From Alterinioella nitratireducens (GTDB lineage Bacteria > Pseudomonadota > Alphaproteobacteria > Rhodobacterales > Rhodobacteraceae), in contig NZ_JABJVX010000004.1 in the NCBI RefSeq assembly GCF_013155465.1, positions 248,001-312,000 of the forward strand: a DNA stretch of 64,000 nucleotides, given 5' to 3'. A program made the translations under genes and the position numbers. Positions 25,657 through 34,083 of the stretch are shown here, piece after piece. Each line of letters begins with the position of its first letter. The stretch's first letter is position 1. The notes beneath the pieces were generated by a model. That model saw only the letters and a program-made list of their open reading frames with translations, was not told the origin of the DNA and ran no database searches.

Positions 25657-26406
25657 TCACGCCCGCCACAGCCGTCCGGGCGCGAAATCGCCCGCGCCGG
25701 AGCCCGCCAGGCGGAACAGGTGCCAGGCCAGCACCTGGTTGCTGGACAGCACGGGCATGCCAAGGCGCGCCTCCATCTCCTCGATCACGTCCAGCGTGCG
25801 CAGGTTGGTGCAGGACAGGAACAGACCGTCGCAATCTGCCATCCCGGCCACCGCGCAGCCCGCCTCGATGATGGACTCGGGCGCGATGCGCACGACCCGC
25901 GCCTCCTCGGCCACGTTGAAACTGCCGAAACCAGTGGTGGCCACGCCCGCCCCGGCCAGGACGGTGCGCAACCGGGCCGAGACATCGGCGATGTAGGGGC
26001 TCAGGATCGCCAGCCGCCCGATCCCCAGATGCGCGCAAGCCGCGATCAGCGCGCTGACCGGTTCGGTCACTTCCGGCGTCGCGATGCCCGCGCGGATCAG
26101 ATCGGCCACCCGACCCGGCCCGATCTGCGCCGCGCCCGAGGTGCAGCCATAACCAACAGCCGCCATCCGTGCGCCATCGGGGAACAGGGCCGCCGAGCCG
26201 GTCAGATGCCCCGCCATCGCCTCCAGCGTGTCGGGCCGCACCTCAAGGCCCGAGGCAACGCGCGAGATCATCAGTTCCAGACCGTACGGCAGCATCCGGC
26301 GGAAATCGCGTTCGATGCTTTCATCGCTTTGCAGGATGATCAGCCCGACCTGCGGCGCGCGGGTTTCCGTCAGCGTGTACGGCAAGTCGGGCAGGGGCGC
26401 GCTCAT
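25657..26406 (-). CDS. Asp/Glu racemase-maleate isomerase family protein (EutA-like)
   Basis: A 249-residue protein with the two cysteine motifs of this fold: GYGCTSGAAQIG near residue 85 and LSCTNLRTLDVIEEME near residue 193, the pair used in cofactor-free racemisation, isomerisation or decarboxylation. The overall pattern is close to maleate isomerase and to EutA of ectoine breakdown, but no other ectoine genes are present, so the substrate is open. The ATG (26406) overlaps the stop of the PLP-enzyme gene as ATGA, so the two are coupled. Confidence 0.78.
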   Translation of the reverse strand: MSAPLPDLPYTLTETRAPQVGLIILQSDESIERDFRRMLPYGLELMISRVASGLEVRPDTLEAMAGHLTGSAALFPDGARMAAVGYGCTSGAAQIGPGRVADLIRAGIATPEVTEPVSALIAACAHLGIGRLAILSPYIADVSARLRTVLAGAGVATTGFGSFNVAEEARVVRIAPESIIEAGCAVAGMADCDGLFLSCTNLRTLDVIEEMEARLGMPVLSSNQVLAWHLFRLAGSGAGDFAPGRLWRA

Positions 26407-27437
26407 CCCTCCGGCCCTTCGCTGAGGATGACCAGCGCGCGGGAGGTGGCGTCCAACCCGAAGGCAGAGCTTGCCGCCAGCAAACCGGACAGCCCCGCCG
26501 CGCCCGAAGGTGTCGTTTCCAACCCCGCCGCCGCGCAAGCCGCGTTCCCGGCCTCGCCCTCGGCCTCGCTGATCGTCATGAACCAATCGGCATCGCGCGC
26601 GAGGCCCTTCAGCGCAATCAGCGACGGTGTCTTGCAGTCGAGCCGCCCCATGGCGGAAACCGGGCCTTGCGTCTCGACCGGGCGGCCCGCGCGGATCGAG
26701 GCGATGAGGGCGGGGGCGGCCTCGGGCTCCACCACCACGATCTGCGGCGCGTCCCCCCAAGCGGCGCGGGCAAGGGCGGCGCAGGCCACCGCCAGCCCGC
26801 CGACGCCCGCTTGCAGGAAGATATGGGTGGGGGCGTCCATCGCGCGGGTCACTTCCTGCATCAGGACAAGGTAGCCCTCCATCAGGCGGTGCGGGCGCGC
26901 GGCATACCCGGCCCAGGAGCTGTCCGAGAGCAACTGCCAGCCGTTTTCCTCCGCCGCCTGTTGCGCGGCCTCCATGCTGGCCTCGTAAGTCGCGCCCGCG
27001 CGCACCACCTCGGCCCCCTCGCGGCGCAGCCGGTCGGCAAAAGTCTCGGGCACCGTCTCGGCCAGGTAGATGATGGCGCGCGCACCAAAGGCGGCGGCCC
27101 CGGCGGCGACGGAGAGGCCATGATTGCCCGCGCTGGCGGTGACGTAGCTTTGCCCCCTGGCGCGGCCCGCCTCGGCATCGCAGGCGATGACATAGGCCGC
27201 GCCGAGCGCCTTGAAACTGCCCAGTCCCATCCGGTCGCGTTCATCCTTGATCAGCAGCGTCCCGATCTCGGCTTGGCGCGCCAGATCGGCACTCTCCACC
27301 AACGGCGTGGCGTCTGCGCGCGGGCAGCGGGCAACCAGCGCGGTGGGTTTCTCCGCGTCAATACTCGGCCATGGCATCTCAGCCAGATCGGGACAGTCCA
27401 ATCCGGTGCCGCGATGGGGGTTCTTCAGAATATCCAT
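26403..27437 (-). CDS. PLP-dependent diaminopropionate ammonia-lyase-like enzyme
   Basis: A 344-residue fold-type II PLP enzyme. The Schiff-base lysine is in MGLGSFKALGAAYV, substrate loop TASAGNHGLSVA, the characteristic lyase segment DSSWAGYAARPHRLMEGYLVLMQE, glycine-rich phosphate loop QAGVGGLAVACA, and a C-terminal LSEGPEG. The pattern is that of diaminopropionate ammonia-lyase (YgeX type), though it is about 50 residues shorter than the E. coli enzyme. The actual amino acid substrate is not certain. It lies 10 bp after the formamidase-like gene and is coupled to the racemase-like gene. Confidence 0.82.
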   Translation of the reverse strand: MDILKNPHRGTGLDCPDLAEMPWPSIDAEKPTALVARCPRADATPLVESADLARQAEIGTLLIKDERDRMGLGSFKALGAAYVIACDAEAGRARGQSYVTASAGNHGLSVAAGAAAFGARAIIYLAETVPETFADRLRREGAEVVRAGATYEASMEAAQQAAEENGWQLLSDSSWAGYAARPHRLMEGYLVLMQEVTRAMDAPTHIFLQAGVGGLAVACAALARAAWGDAPQIVVVEPEAAPALIASIRAGRPVETQGPVSAMGRLDCKTPSLIALKGLARDADWFMTISEAEGEAGNAACAAAGLETTPSGAAGLSGLLAASSAFGLDATSRALVILSEGPEG

Positions 27438-27447
27438 GATCCGCCTT

Positions 27448-28269
27448 TCAATCCAACAGCGCCCGTGTCAGCGGATCATCGGCCTCGCGCAGCCCGTCGA
27501 TCACGTCGAAATGGTGCCTCTCCGGCGCGAAGACCGGCGGCCGCATGTCGGTCTTGCCCGCCCAGGCCTCGGCCAGCAGCGCGGCTTGTCGCAGGAACTC
27601 GGGCCGCTCCAGCGCGCCGGTCCAGCAGGTCACCGCGATCCCCGGCAACGGGGCCAGCAGCACCGGGCTTTCGGTCCGCGCCTCGGCCCTGTCCAGCCGC
27701 AGATCGGCGTTCATCGAGTGCAGCCGCAGGGGCCGCAGGTCATGGACGCCCGAGATCGAGATCACGCGGTCGATCCGGCTGGCCACACTTGGGCTCAGCG
27801 GGCTGTCCCGGCACGCCATGCGCGTCACCAGATGCCCGCCCGCCGAATGTCCCGCCAGCCGAATGGGCCCCGCCACGCGCCCCGCCGCCGATTCCAGCGC
27901 CGAGGCGATCTGATGCGTGATCTGCGAAATCCGCGCCTCGGGGGCCAGCGTGTAGCCGGGCATCGCCACCGCCCATCCCCGCGCCAGGGGCCCCATCGCC
28001 AGGTCGGACCAGAGCGATTTGTCCATTGCCTTCCAGTAGCCGCCATGCACAAAGATCACGAGACCCTGCGGGCTGCCCTCGGGCAGGAACAGGTCCAGCC
28101 GCTCGCGCGCGCCATGGCCGTAGGCCACGTCCAGCCGCATATCGGTGCCGCCCGCGCGAAACGCCTCGGCCCGCTCGGCCCATCGCGCCGGATACTCCGT
28201 GCCACCGGGGATGTAATCGCCGTTCTGGAACGCATCCTCCCAGTCTATTCCGGTCTCGGCATCTTGCAT
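27448..28269 (-). CDS. Alpha/beta hydrolase, kynurenine formamidase-like
   Basis: A 273-residue hydrolase. FVHGGYWKAMDKS holds the HGGxW oxyanion motif typical of arylformamidases, GHSAGGHLV carries the nucleophilic serine, and ERHHFDVIDGL near the end supplies the histidine. Kynurenine formamidase converts N-formylkynurenine to kynurenine, and kynureninase is the divergent neighbour, which supports the call. I choose ATG 28269 for its AGAGG site; an ATG at 28293 is also possible. It probably forms one operon with the two downstream genes. Confidence 0.8.
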   Translation of the reverse strand: MQDAETGIDWEDAFQNGDYIPGGTEYPARWAERAEAFRAGGTDMRLDVAYGHGARERLDLFLPEGSPQGLVIFVHGGYWKAMDKSLWSDLAMGPLARGWAVAMPGYTLAPEARISQITHQIASALESAAGRVAGPIRLAGHSAGGHLVTRMACRDSPLSPSVASRIDRVISISGVHDLRPLRLHSMNADLRLDRAEARTESPVLLAPLPGIAVTCWTGALERPEFLRQAALLAEAWAGKTDMRPPVFAPERHHFDVIDGLREADDPLTRALLD

Positions 28270-28339
28270 ATTCCGCGCCTCTTTGCCTTTCATGGCCGCA
28301 ACCCTAGCCGCACACAGGCCCCGATAGAAAGGCCCGCCC

Positions 28340-29527
28340 ATGACCCTGCCGCGAAAAGAGCTGTTCGACCTGCCCGAGGGGGTTCTCTATCTCGACGGGA
28401 ATTCGCTCGGGCCGCTGCCGAAAGGGGCCGCCGAGCGTGTGGCCCGCGTGATGCGCGACGAATGGGGCGCGGACCTGATCAAGGCCTGGAACACGGCGGG
28501 CTGGATGGACCTGCCGCGCGTCGTGGGCGACCGGATCGGGCAGTTGATCGGCGCGCCGGAAGGGTCCGTGGCCACCGGTGACACCCTGTCGATCAAGGTC
28601 TACCAGGCGCTGGCGGCGGCGCTTCAGATGCGGCCCGCGCGCAAGGTGGTGCTGTCCGATACCGGCAATTTCCCTTCCGATCTCTACATGGCGCAGGGCC
28701 TGATCGACACGATCGGCAAGGATCATGAGTTGCGGCTGGTGGCCCCCGAGGATGTGGCCGACGCGATCGGCGAGGATGTCGCCGCCGTCCTGCTGACCGA
28801 GGTCGATTTCCGCAGCGGGCGAAGGCATGACATGGGCGCGATCACGCGGCAGGCGCATGAGGCGGGCGCGGTGATGATCTGGGATCTCGCCCATAGCGCG
28901 GGCGCGGTGCCGGTGGACATCACCGCCAGCAACGCGGAATTCGCCGTCGGCTGCACTTATAAGTACCTCAATGGCGGCCCCGGCGCGCCGGCCTTCATCT
29001 ATGCCAGGCCGGACATCGTCGAGGGCCTGCAACCGGCGCTGGCCGGGTGGCTCGGCCATGCCAGCCCGTTCGACATGGAACTGGCCTATCGTCCGGCCAT
29101 GGCCACCGAACGTCTGCGCGTCGGTACCCCGCCGATCCTGCAACTGGCGGTGCTGCAACAGGCGCTGGAGGCCTGGGACGGGGTCGATATGGCCGATCTG
29201 CGCGCCGCCTCGGTGACGCTGTGCGAGAGGTTCATCAGGGAGGTCGAGGCGCGTTGCCCGCAATTGACGCTGGCCAGCCCCCGCGACCCCGAGGCGCGTG
29301 GCAGCCAGGTCTCGTTCGCCTTCGAGAACGGTTACCCGGTGATGCAGGCCCTGATCGCGCGCGGCGTGATCGGCGATTTCCGCGCGCCCGACATAATGCG
29401 CTTCGGCTTCACGCCGCTCTACCTGGACGAGGGCGACGTGATCCGCGCCGCCGAGATCATCGAGGAGGTGATGGTCAAGGAAATCTGGCGCGATCCTGAA
29501 TATAACAGGCGTTCCCGCGTGACCTGA
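28340..29527 (+). CDS. kynU: Kynureninase
   Basis: A 395-residue fold-type I PLP enzyme cleaving kynurenine to anthranilate and alanine. Family segments are LYLDGNSLGPLPKGAAERV, AWNTAGWMDLPRVVGDRIGQLIGA, SDTGNFPSDLYMAQGL, the cofactor aspartate in MIWDLAHSAGAVPVDI, and the PLP lysine in CTYKYLNGGPGAPAF. It is divergent from the formamidase-like gene with about 70 bp between starts, so both likely share a control region. No tryptophan dioxygenase is seen in the window. Confidence 0.94.
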   Translation: MTLPRKELFDLPEGVLYLDGNSLGPLPKGAAERVARVMRDEWGADLIKAWNTAGWMDLPRVVGDRIGQLIGAPEGSVATGDTLSIKVYQALAAALQMRPARKVVLSDTGNFPSDLYMAQGLIDTIGKDHELRLVAPEDVADAIGEDVAAVLLTEVDFRSGRRHDMGAITRQAHEAGAVMIWDLAHSAGAVPVDITASNAEFAVGCTYKYLNGGPGAPAFIYARPDIVEGLQPALAGWLGHASPFDMELAYRPAMATERLRVGTPPILQLAVLQQALEAWDGVDMADLRAASVTLCERFIREVEARCPQLTLASPRDPEARGSQVSFAFENGYPVMQALIARGVIGDFRAPDIMRFGFTPLYLDEGDVIRAAEIIEEVMVKEIWRDPEYNRRSRVT

Positions 29528-29562
29528 GTTTCACGCCCGCGTCGACGCAGCGCCCACCAGGA

Positions 29563-30708
29563 TCAAATGCAGGCGCGCAACAAACCCGCCACGTTCTTCT
29601 CGGTCAATTCCACCGGGTTGCCGCCGCAGGAGGGGTCTTGGAGCGCCATCGCGGTCAACTCGTCGATCCGGTCATCGCCGACGCCCATATCGGCCAGCCT
29701 CCGCGGCACGCCGAGACGGTCGTTGAATTCCTGTACGAAATGCCGGAACCCGTCGAAGCCGCCCTCGATCCCCAGATAGGCCGCGACGCCCGCGAACTTC
29801 TCCGCGATCGCCGACGCGTTCATCTCCAGCACCGCAGGCATGCAGACCGCGTTCGTCGTGCCGTGGTGGGTGTTGTAGACCGCCCCGATGGGATGGCTGA
29901 TCGCATGGATCGCGCCGAGCCCCTTCTGGAACGCGGTCGCCCCCATCAGGGCGGCGGCCATCATCTGGGCGCGCGCCTCGAGATCGGTGCCATCTTCATG
30001 GGCGCGCGGCAGATAGTCCTTGACCAGCCGCATCCCCTCCAGCGCGATGCCCTGGGACATGGGGTGGAAATGCGGGCTGGCATAGGCCTCGACGCAATGG
30101 GCGAAGGCATCGAGCCCGGTGCCCACGGTGATCGGCTGCGGCATCCCCACTGTCAGCTCAGGGTCGCAGATCACCACGCTGGGCAGCACGCGCGGGTGAA
30201 AGATGATCTTCTTCACATGGGTCTCAGAGTTGGTGATGACGCTGGCGCGCCCGACCTCGGACCCGGTCCCTGCCGTGGTCGGCACCGCCACGATGGGCGC
30301 GATGGCGGCGCTGTCGGCGCGCATCCACCAATCGCCGACATCCTCGAAATCCCAGAGCGGGCGCGTCTGGCCCGCCATGAAGGCCACCATCTTGCCCAGG
30401 TCCAGCCCCGAGCCGCCGCCGAAGGCGACCACCCCGTCATGCCCGCCCGCGCGGTAGGTCTCTACGCCCGCCGCAAGGTTCGCCTCGGTCGGATTCGCAT
30501 CGACCTCGGCAAAGACCGCCCGGCCAAGCCCCGCGGCCTGCATCAGGTCCAGCGTGTCACGGGTGATCGCCATCTCGGCCAGGCCCCGGTCGGTGACCAG
30601 AAGCGGGTTGGTGATTCCCGCCTGCGCGCAGGCCTGCGGCAATTCGGCGATGCGGCCCGCGCCGAACTTGATCGCGGTGGGGTAGGACCAGTTGGCGGTC
30701 AGGGTCAT
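29563..30708 (-). CDS. Iron-containing alcohol dehydrogenase
   Basis: A 381-residue group III alcohol dehydrogenase. The NAD-binding GGGSGLDLGK and VPTTAGTGSEV are clear, and the metal ligands lie in GLDAFAHCVEAYASP, HAISHPIGAVYNTHHG (Asp and three His). Members oxidise simple alcohols or 4-hydroxybutyrate-like compounds; the substrate is not deducible. It converges with kynU (35 bp between stops). A dispersed repeat and 115 bp separate it from the glutamine-synthetase-family gene. Confidence 0.9.
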   Translation of the reverse strand: MTLTANWSYPTAIKFGAGRIAELPQACAQAGITNPLLVTDRGLAEMAITRDTLDLMQAAGLGRAVFAEVDANPTEANLAAGVETYRAGGHDGVVAFGGGSGLDLGKMVAFMAGQTRPLWDFEDVGDWWMRADSAAIAPIVAVPTTAGTGSEVGRASVITNSETHVKKIIFHPRVLPSVVICDPELTVGMPQPITVGTGLDAFAHCVEAYASPHFHPMSQGIALEGMRLVKDYLPRAHEDGTDLEARAQMMAAALMGATAFQKGLGAIHAISHPIGAVYNTHHGTTNAVCMPAVLEMNASAIAEKFAGVAAYLGIEGGFDGFRHFVQEFNDRLGVPRRLADMGVGDDRIDELTAMALQDPSCGGNPVELTEKNVAGLLRACI

Positions 30709-30758
30709 GTCGTCACTTTCCTTTCGTCGCGCAGAGCCTCGAATTTCTCGCGCTCATG

Positions 30759-30785
30759 CCATCATCTTCGTTGCCCAAATACCTG
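30759..30785 (-). repeat. Dispersed GGTATTT-type intergenic repeat, copy 1
   Basis: On the minus strand it reads CAGGTATTTGGGCAACGAAG followed by ATGATGG. It closely matches the copy at 56098-56124 and shares its core with those at 50891 and 57783. It lies between the iron alcohol dehydrogenase and the glutamine-synthetase-like gene. Confidence 0.6.
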
Positions 30786-30823
30786 CGCCGCAGGCATCCG
30801 AGCCTTGCCAGGGCGCCGAAGGG

Positions 30824-32191
30824 TCAGGCCCTCTCAAACCCCCGTGCGATCTCGTAATCCGTCACCACGCGGTCGAAATCCTCGATCTCCACCTCGGCGG
30901 CGCGAACGTAGTGATCGACCACCTCGTCGCCCATCGCCGCGCGCAGCATGGTCGAGCCCTTGAGTGTCTCGCGCGCGTCGCGCAGGGTGCCGGGGATCTC
31001 GGCCACGTCGCCATCATAGGCATCTCCCTTGAAAGGCGGGGCCAGCGCCAGCCCCTCCTCGATCCCGGCAATCCCCGCCGCGATCTGGGCGGCCATCGCC
31101 AGGTAGGGGTTCAGGTCCGATCCGCCGATCCGGCATTCGACGCGTACCGCCTTGCTGCCATCACCCACCAGCCGGAAGCCTGCCGTGCGGTTGTCCACCG
31201 ACCAGACCGCGCGGGTGGGGGCGAAGGTGCCCTTCTGGAACCGCTTGTAGCTGTTGATGTAGGGCGCCAAGAAACAGGTGTAATCCGAGGCGTATCGGAT
31301 CAGCCCGGCCATGTAGGATTTCATCACCTCCGACATCCCGAGCGCGTCGCCTTCGTCGACGAAGGCGTTCCCCCCGTCCTTCCAGAGCGACTGATGCACA
31401 TGCGCCGAACTGCCGACGCGATCGCGGTGCCATTTCGGCAGGAAGCTGGCGGCGTGGCCCTTCGCATGGGCGATCTCCTTGACCGCCTGCTTGGCGATCG
31501 TGTGGTGATCGGCGCAATCCATCGCGGCGGCATAGGTGATGTTCAACTCGGATTGACCGGCCTCGGCCTCGCCCTTGGTGTTTTCGACCGGGATGCCCGC
31601 CGCGAAGAGTTGATTGCGCAGCGGCCGCATCACATGTTCTTCCTTGGTGGTCTGGAAGATGTTGTAATCCTCGTTATAGCCGCTCAGCGGGTGCAATTCG
31701 CGGTAGCCCTGCTTGCGGAGGGTCTCGAAGCTCTCCTCGAAGAGGAAGAACTCCAGCTCGGTCGCCATGCGCGCCTCGTATCCCATCTCGGCCAGCCGCG
31801 CGATCTGGCGTTTCAGAATCGCGCGGGGGGAATGGGCGATCTCGGCCTGCCCGTGATGATCCAGAACATCGCAAAGCACCATCACCGTGCCCTCCAGCCA
31901 GGGCACCGGGCGCAGCGTGGCCAGATCGGGGCGCATCGTGTAATCGCCATAGCCCGCCTGCCAACTGGTCGAGGCATAGCCCTCGGGCGTCGCCATCTCC
32001 AGATCCGTGGCCAAGAGGTAGTTGCAGCAATGCGTCTCGCGCCAGGCCGAGGCCACGAAATGCGCGGCGTGAAAGCGTTTGCCCATCAGGCGGCCCTGCA
32101 TGTCGACCATGCAGACCAGGACCGTATCGACCGCGCCGGCGGCGGTCTGCTCTTTCAGGTCGTCGAAGGTGAGGGCAGCGGTCATGGGCAA
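30824..32191 (-). CDS. Glutamine synthetase-family ligase (gamma-glutamyl-amine synthetase type)
   Basis: A 455-residue member of the GlnA superfamily. Catalytic segments are ELEFFLFEES, GEAEAGQSELNITYA (metal-binding Glu), HRDRVGSSAHVHQSLW, YKRFQKGTFAPTRAVWSVDNRTAGFRLV and ECRIGGSDLNPYLAMAAQIAAG. The shorter N-terminal domain and the GGSDLNPYL variant resemble PuuA/GlnT-type enzymes that join glutamate to amines, not the core GlnA. It lies 12 bp after the N-formylglutamate amidohydrolase gene and probably forms an operon with it. A start two codons downstream (32185) is equally possible. Confidence 0.87.
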   Translation of the reverse strand: MPMTAALTFDDLKEQTAAGAVDTVLVCMVDMQGRLMGKRFHAAHFVASAWRETHCCNYLLATDLEMATPEGYASTSWQAGYGDYTMRPDLATLRPVPWLEGTVMVLCDVLDHHGQAEIAHSPRAILKRQIARLAEMGYEARMATELEFFLFEESFETLRKQGYRELHPLSGYNEDYNIFQTTKEEHVMRPLRNQLFAAGIPVENTKGEAEAGQSELNITYAAAMDCADHHTIAKQAVKEIAHAKGHAASFLPKWHRDRVGSSAHVHQSLWKDGGNAFVDEGDALGMSEVMKSYMAGLIRYASDYTCFLAPYINSYKRFQKGTFAPTRAVWSVDNRTAGFRLVGDGSKAVRVECRIGGSDLNPYLAMAAQIAAGIAGIEEGLALAPPFKGDAYDGDVAEIPGTLRDARETLKGSTMLRAAMGDEVVDHYVRAAEVEIEDFDRVVTDYEIARGFERA

Positions 32192-32203
32192 TGTCTTTCC
32201 GGG

Positions 32204-32992
32204 TCAGAGGGCGCGCGCCACCGGGGACAGCCCGAGGGCGATCAGGGCGGGCGTCAGCAATGTGTCGATCTCGCCCGCCAATCTGGCCTGATCGGCCGCG
32301 CTTGTCAGCAGGTCATTGCGAATCTCGATCATCACGTTGGGCAGGGCGCGAGCCAACCCGTGCAGGCGCAGGCTGTGGGTGACGCCATCCTGCGGCCCGT
32401 AGGGCGCGTTGCGGGCGATCTGGCGATGCGGCAGGGCCGGGGCGTTCTGCAGCATCAGGTCGGCCAGCCGCGTGTCCTGATCGTGCAACAGGCCGATCTC
32501 GACCGCGCGGGGCTGGCCGTTGAATACCGGCGTGAAGCTGTGGATCGTGACCAGAACGGTGCCGACCCTTGCCGCGCGGCGCGCCTCCAGCACGCGGGCC
32601 ACCGCGGCACAGAACGGGCGGTAGACCGAGACCTCGCGTTCCGCGCGCGCGTCGGGCGAGAGGTTGCGGTTGCCCGGCACCTCGATGCGCTCCGCCCGTG
32701 CGGGCATGGCGCTGGCCGCATCGGGCGGGCGGTTGCAATCATAGACCAGCCGCGAGACCGCGCCCGCCACCAGCGGTGCGTCGTGACGATCCGACAAGGC
32801 CCGCGCGATGCCCAAGGCGCCGGGATCCCAGGCGGCGTGGCTGTCGCGCTCGGCCTCCGCCAGCCCCAGGCCGCCATAGCGCGCGGGGATATGGTTCGAG
32901 GCATGTTCGCAGACCAGCACCAGCGGCCCGCCGCCGTCCGGGTTCACGACCGCGACGGCACTGTCGCCTGGGGGAATCGGTGTGAAGGCCAT
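32204..32992 (-). CDS. N-formylglutamate amidohydrolase family protein
   Basis: A 262-residue protein with the family pattern LVLVCEHASNHIPARYGGLGL, ERDSHAAWDPGA, LVYDCNRPP, the arginine in PGNRNLS, and VTIHSFTPVFNGQPRAVEIGLLHD. It should hydrolyse N-formyl- or related acyl-glutamates to glutamate; in histidine breakdown HutG does this. No hut genes are adjacent, and its partner is a gamma-glutamyl ligase-like gene. ATG 32992 is chosen for its GGGAGA site. It is divergent from the ureidoglycine aminohydrolase gene across 200 bp with no strong motif that I can see. Confidence 0.87.
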   Translation of the reverse strand: MAFTPIPPGDSAVAVVNPDGGGPLVLVCEHASNHIPARYGGLGLAEAERDSHAAWDPGALGIARALSDRHDAPLVAGAVSRLVYDCNRPPDAASAMPARAERIEVPGNRNLSPDARAEREVSVYRPFCAAVARVLEARRAARVGTVLVTIHSFTPVFNGQPRAVEIGLLHDQDTRLADLMLQNAPALPHRQIARNAPYGPQDGVTHSLRLHGLARALPNVMIEIRNDLLTSAADQARLAGEIDTLLTPALIALGLSPVARAL

Positions 32993-33192
32993 GCGTTCTC
33001 CCGCGTCATTTGCCCGGACAGTTCCGCAATCGCGCGCGGGTTGCAATGCTTGACCCGGAGCGGTCCGGCCCCACCTTTTCATTATCAGGAATGCCAAGGC
33101 AATCCTTCATGGTTTTCAGGCCCGGTTTGCTATTGGAAAGCAGGCGGTTGCAGGGTCTGATGGCGGCCAGGTGCAATCGTAGGAGTCTGCCG

Positions 33193-34014
33193 ATGTCAGG
33201 GCGTAGATATGTCGGTCCGCCGGGTGGGTTGCCGCCCCAAACGCAACTGCTGACGGACCGTGCGGTCTTTACCGATGCCTATGCCGTGATCCCGCGCGGC
33301 ACGATGTCGGATATCGTCACCTCGCTGCTGCCCTTCTGGGACAAGGCCCGCTTCTGGGTCATCGCGCGGCCCATGACCGGCTTTGCCGAGACCTTTTCGC
33401 AATATGTGGGCGAGGTGGAACCGGGCGGTGGCAGCGACCGGCCCGAAACCGACGCATCGGCGCAGTCCGGTATCCTGGTGATGTCCGGCACGCTCAGCAT
33501 CGCCATCGACGGCACCGCGCATGAGGTCGGCCCCGGCGGCTTTGCCTATATCCCCGCCGGCATGTCCTGGAGCCTGCGCAACAAAGGCGACGCGACAGCG
33601 CAGTTCAACTGGATCCGCAAGAGATACCAGGCGGTCGAGGGGCTCGGCACGCCCGAACCTTTCGTGGCCAACGATGCCGATATTGCGCCGAACGAGATGG
33701 TCGATACCGACGGGGCCTGGGCCACGACGCGCTTCATGGATCACGACGACCTGCGCCATGACATGCACATCACCATCGTCACGCTGCAACCCGGCGCGGT
33801 CATCCCCTTCGCCGAGACGCATGTGATGGAACACGGGCTATTCGTGCTGGAAGGCAAGGCGGTCTATCACCTCAACCAGGACTGGGTCGAGGTCGAGGCG
33901 GGCGATTTCATGTGGCTGCGCGCCTTCTGCCCGCAAGCCTGCTACGCGGGCGGTCCGGGGCCGTTCCGCTATCTGCTCTACAAGGACGTGAACCGGCATA
34001 TGCCGTTTCTCTGA
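33193..34014 (+). CDS. (S)-ureidoglycine aminohydrolase
   Basis: A 273-residue bicupin that releases ammonia from ureidoglycine to give ureidoglycolate, the penultimate step of ureide breakdown. Marks are an N-terminal cupin (QSGILVMSGTLSIAIDGTAHEVGPGGFAYIPAGMSW) and a C-terminal metal cupin with AETHVMEHGLFVLEGKAVYHLNQDW (Glu/His/His/Gln ligands) and GDFMWLRAFCPQACYAGG. ATG 33193 follows AGGAG. It stands at the left end of the urate island and works directly before ureidoglycolate lyase (allA, 36551-37042). Confidence 0.92.
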   Translation: MSGRRYVGPPGGLPPQTQLLTDRAVFTDAYAVIPRGTMSDIVTSLLPFWDKARFWVIARPMTGFAETFSQYVGEVEPGGGSDRPETDASAQSGILVMSGTLSIAIDGTAHEVGPGGFAYIPAGMSWSLRNKGDATAQFNWIRKRYQAVEGLGTPEPFVANDADIAPNEMVDTDGAWATTRFMDHDDLRHDMHITIVTLQPGAVIPFAETHVMEHGLFVLEGKAVYHLNQDWVEVEAGDFMWLRAFCPQACYAGGPGPFRYLLYKDVNRHMPFL

Positions 34015-34038
34015 CGCCCGGTCCGATCCGAAACCGTG

Positions 34039-34068
34039 ACGCCCGGTGCCAGTGATGGCGTCGGGCGT
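34039..34068. terminator. Bidirectional hairpin between convergent genes
   Basis: A 13-bp stem (ACGCCCGGTGCCA with TGGCGTCGGGCGT, two G-T wobbles) is closed by a GTGA tetraloop. It lies between the ureidoglycine aminohydrolase stop and the convergent methyltransferase stop. Confidence 0.7.
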
Positions 34069-34083
34069 TGTCGTACTGCGGGT

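Noticed and set aside
26403..28269. Ectoine breakdown operon (eutABC/doe) because of the EutA-like protein.
   Set aside because: No ectoine hydrolase, deacetylase or transporter genes are nearby, and the PLP enzyme looks like a diaminopropionate lyase more than EutB.
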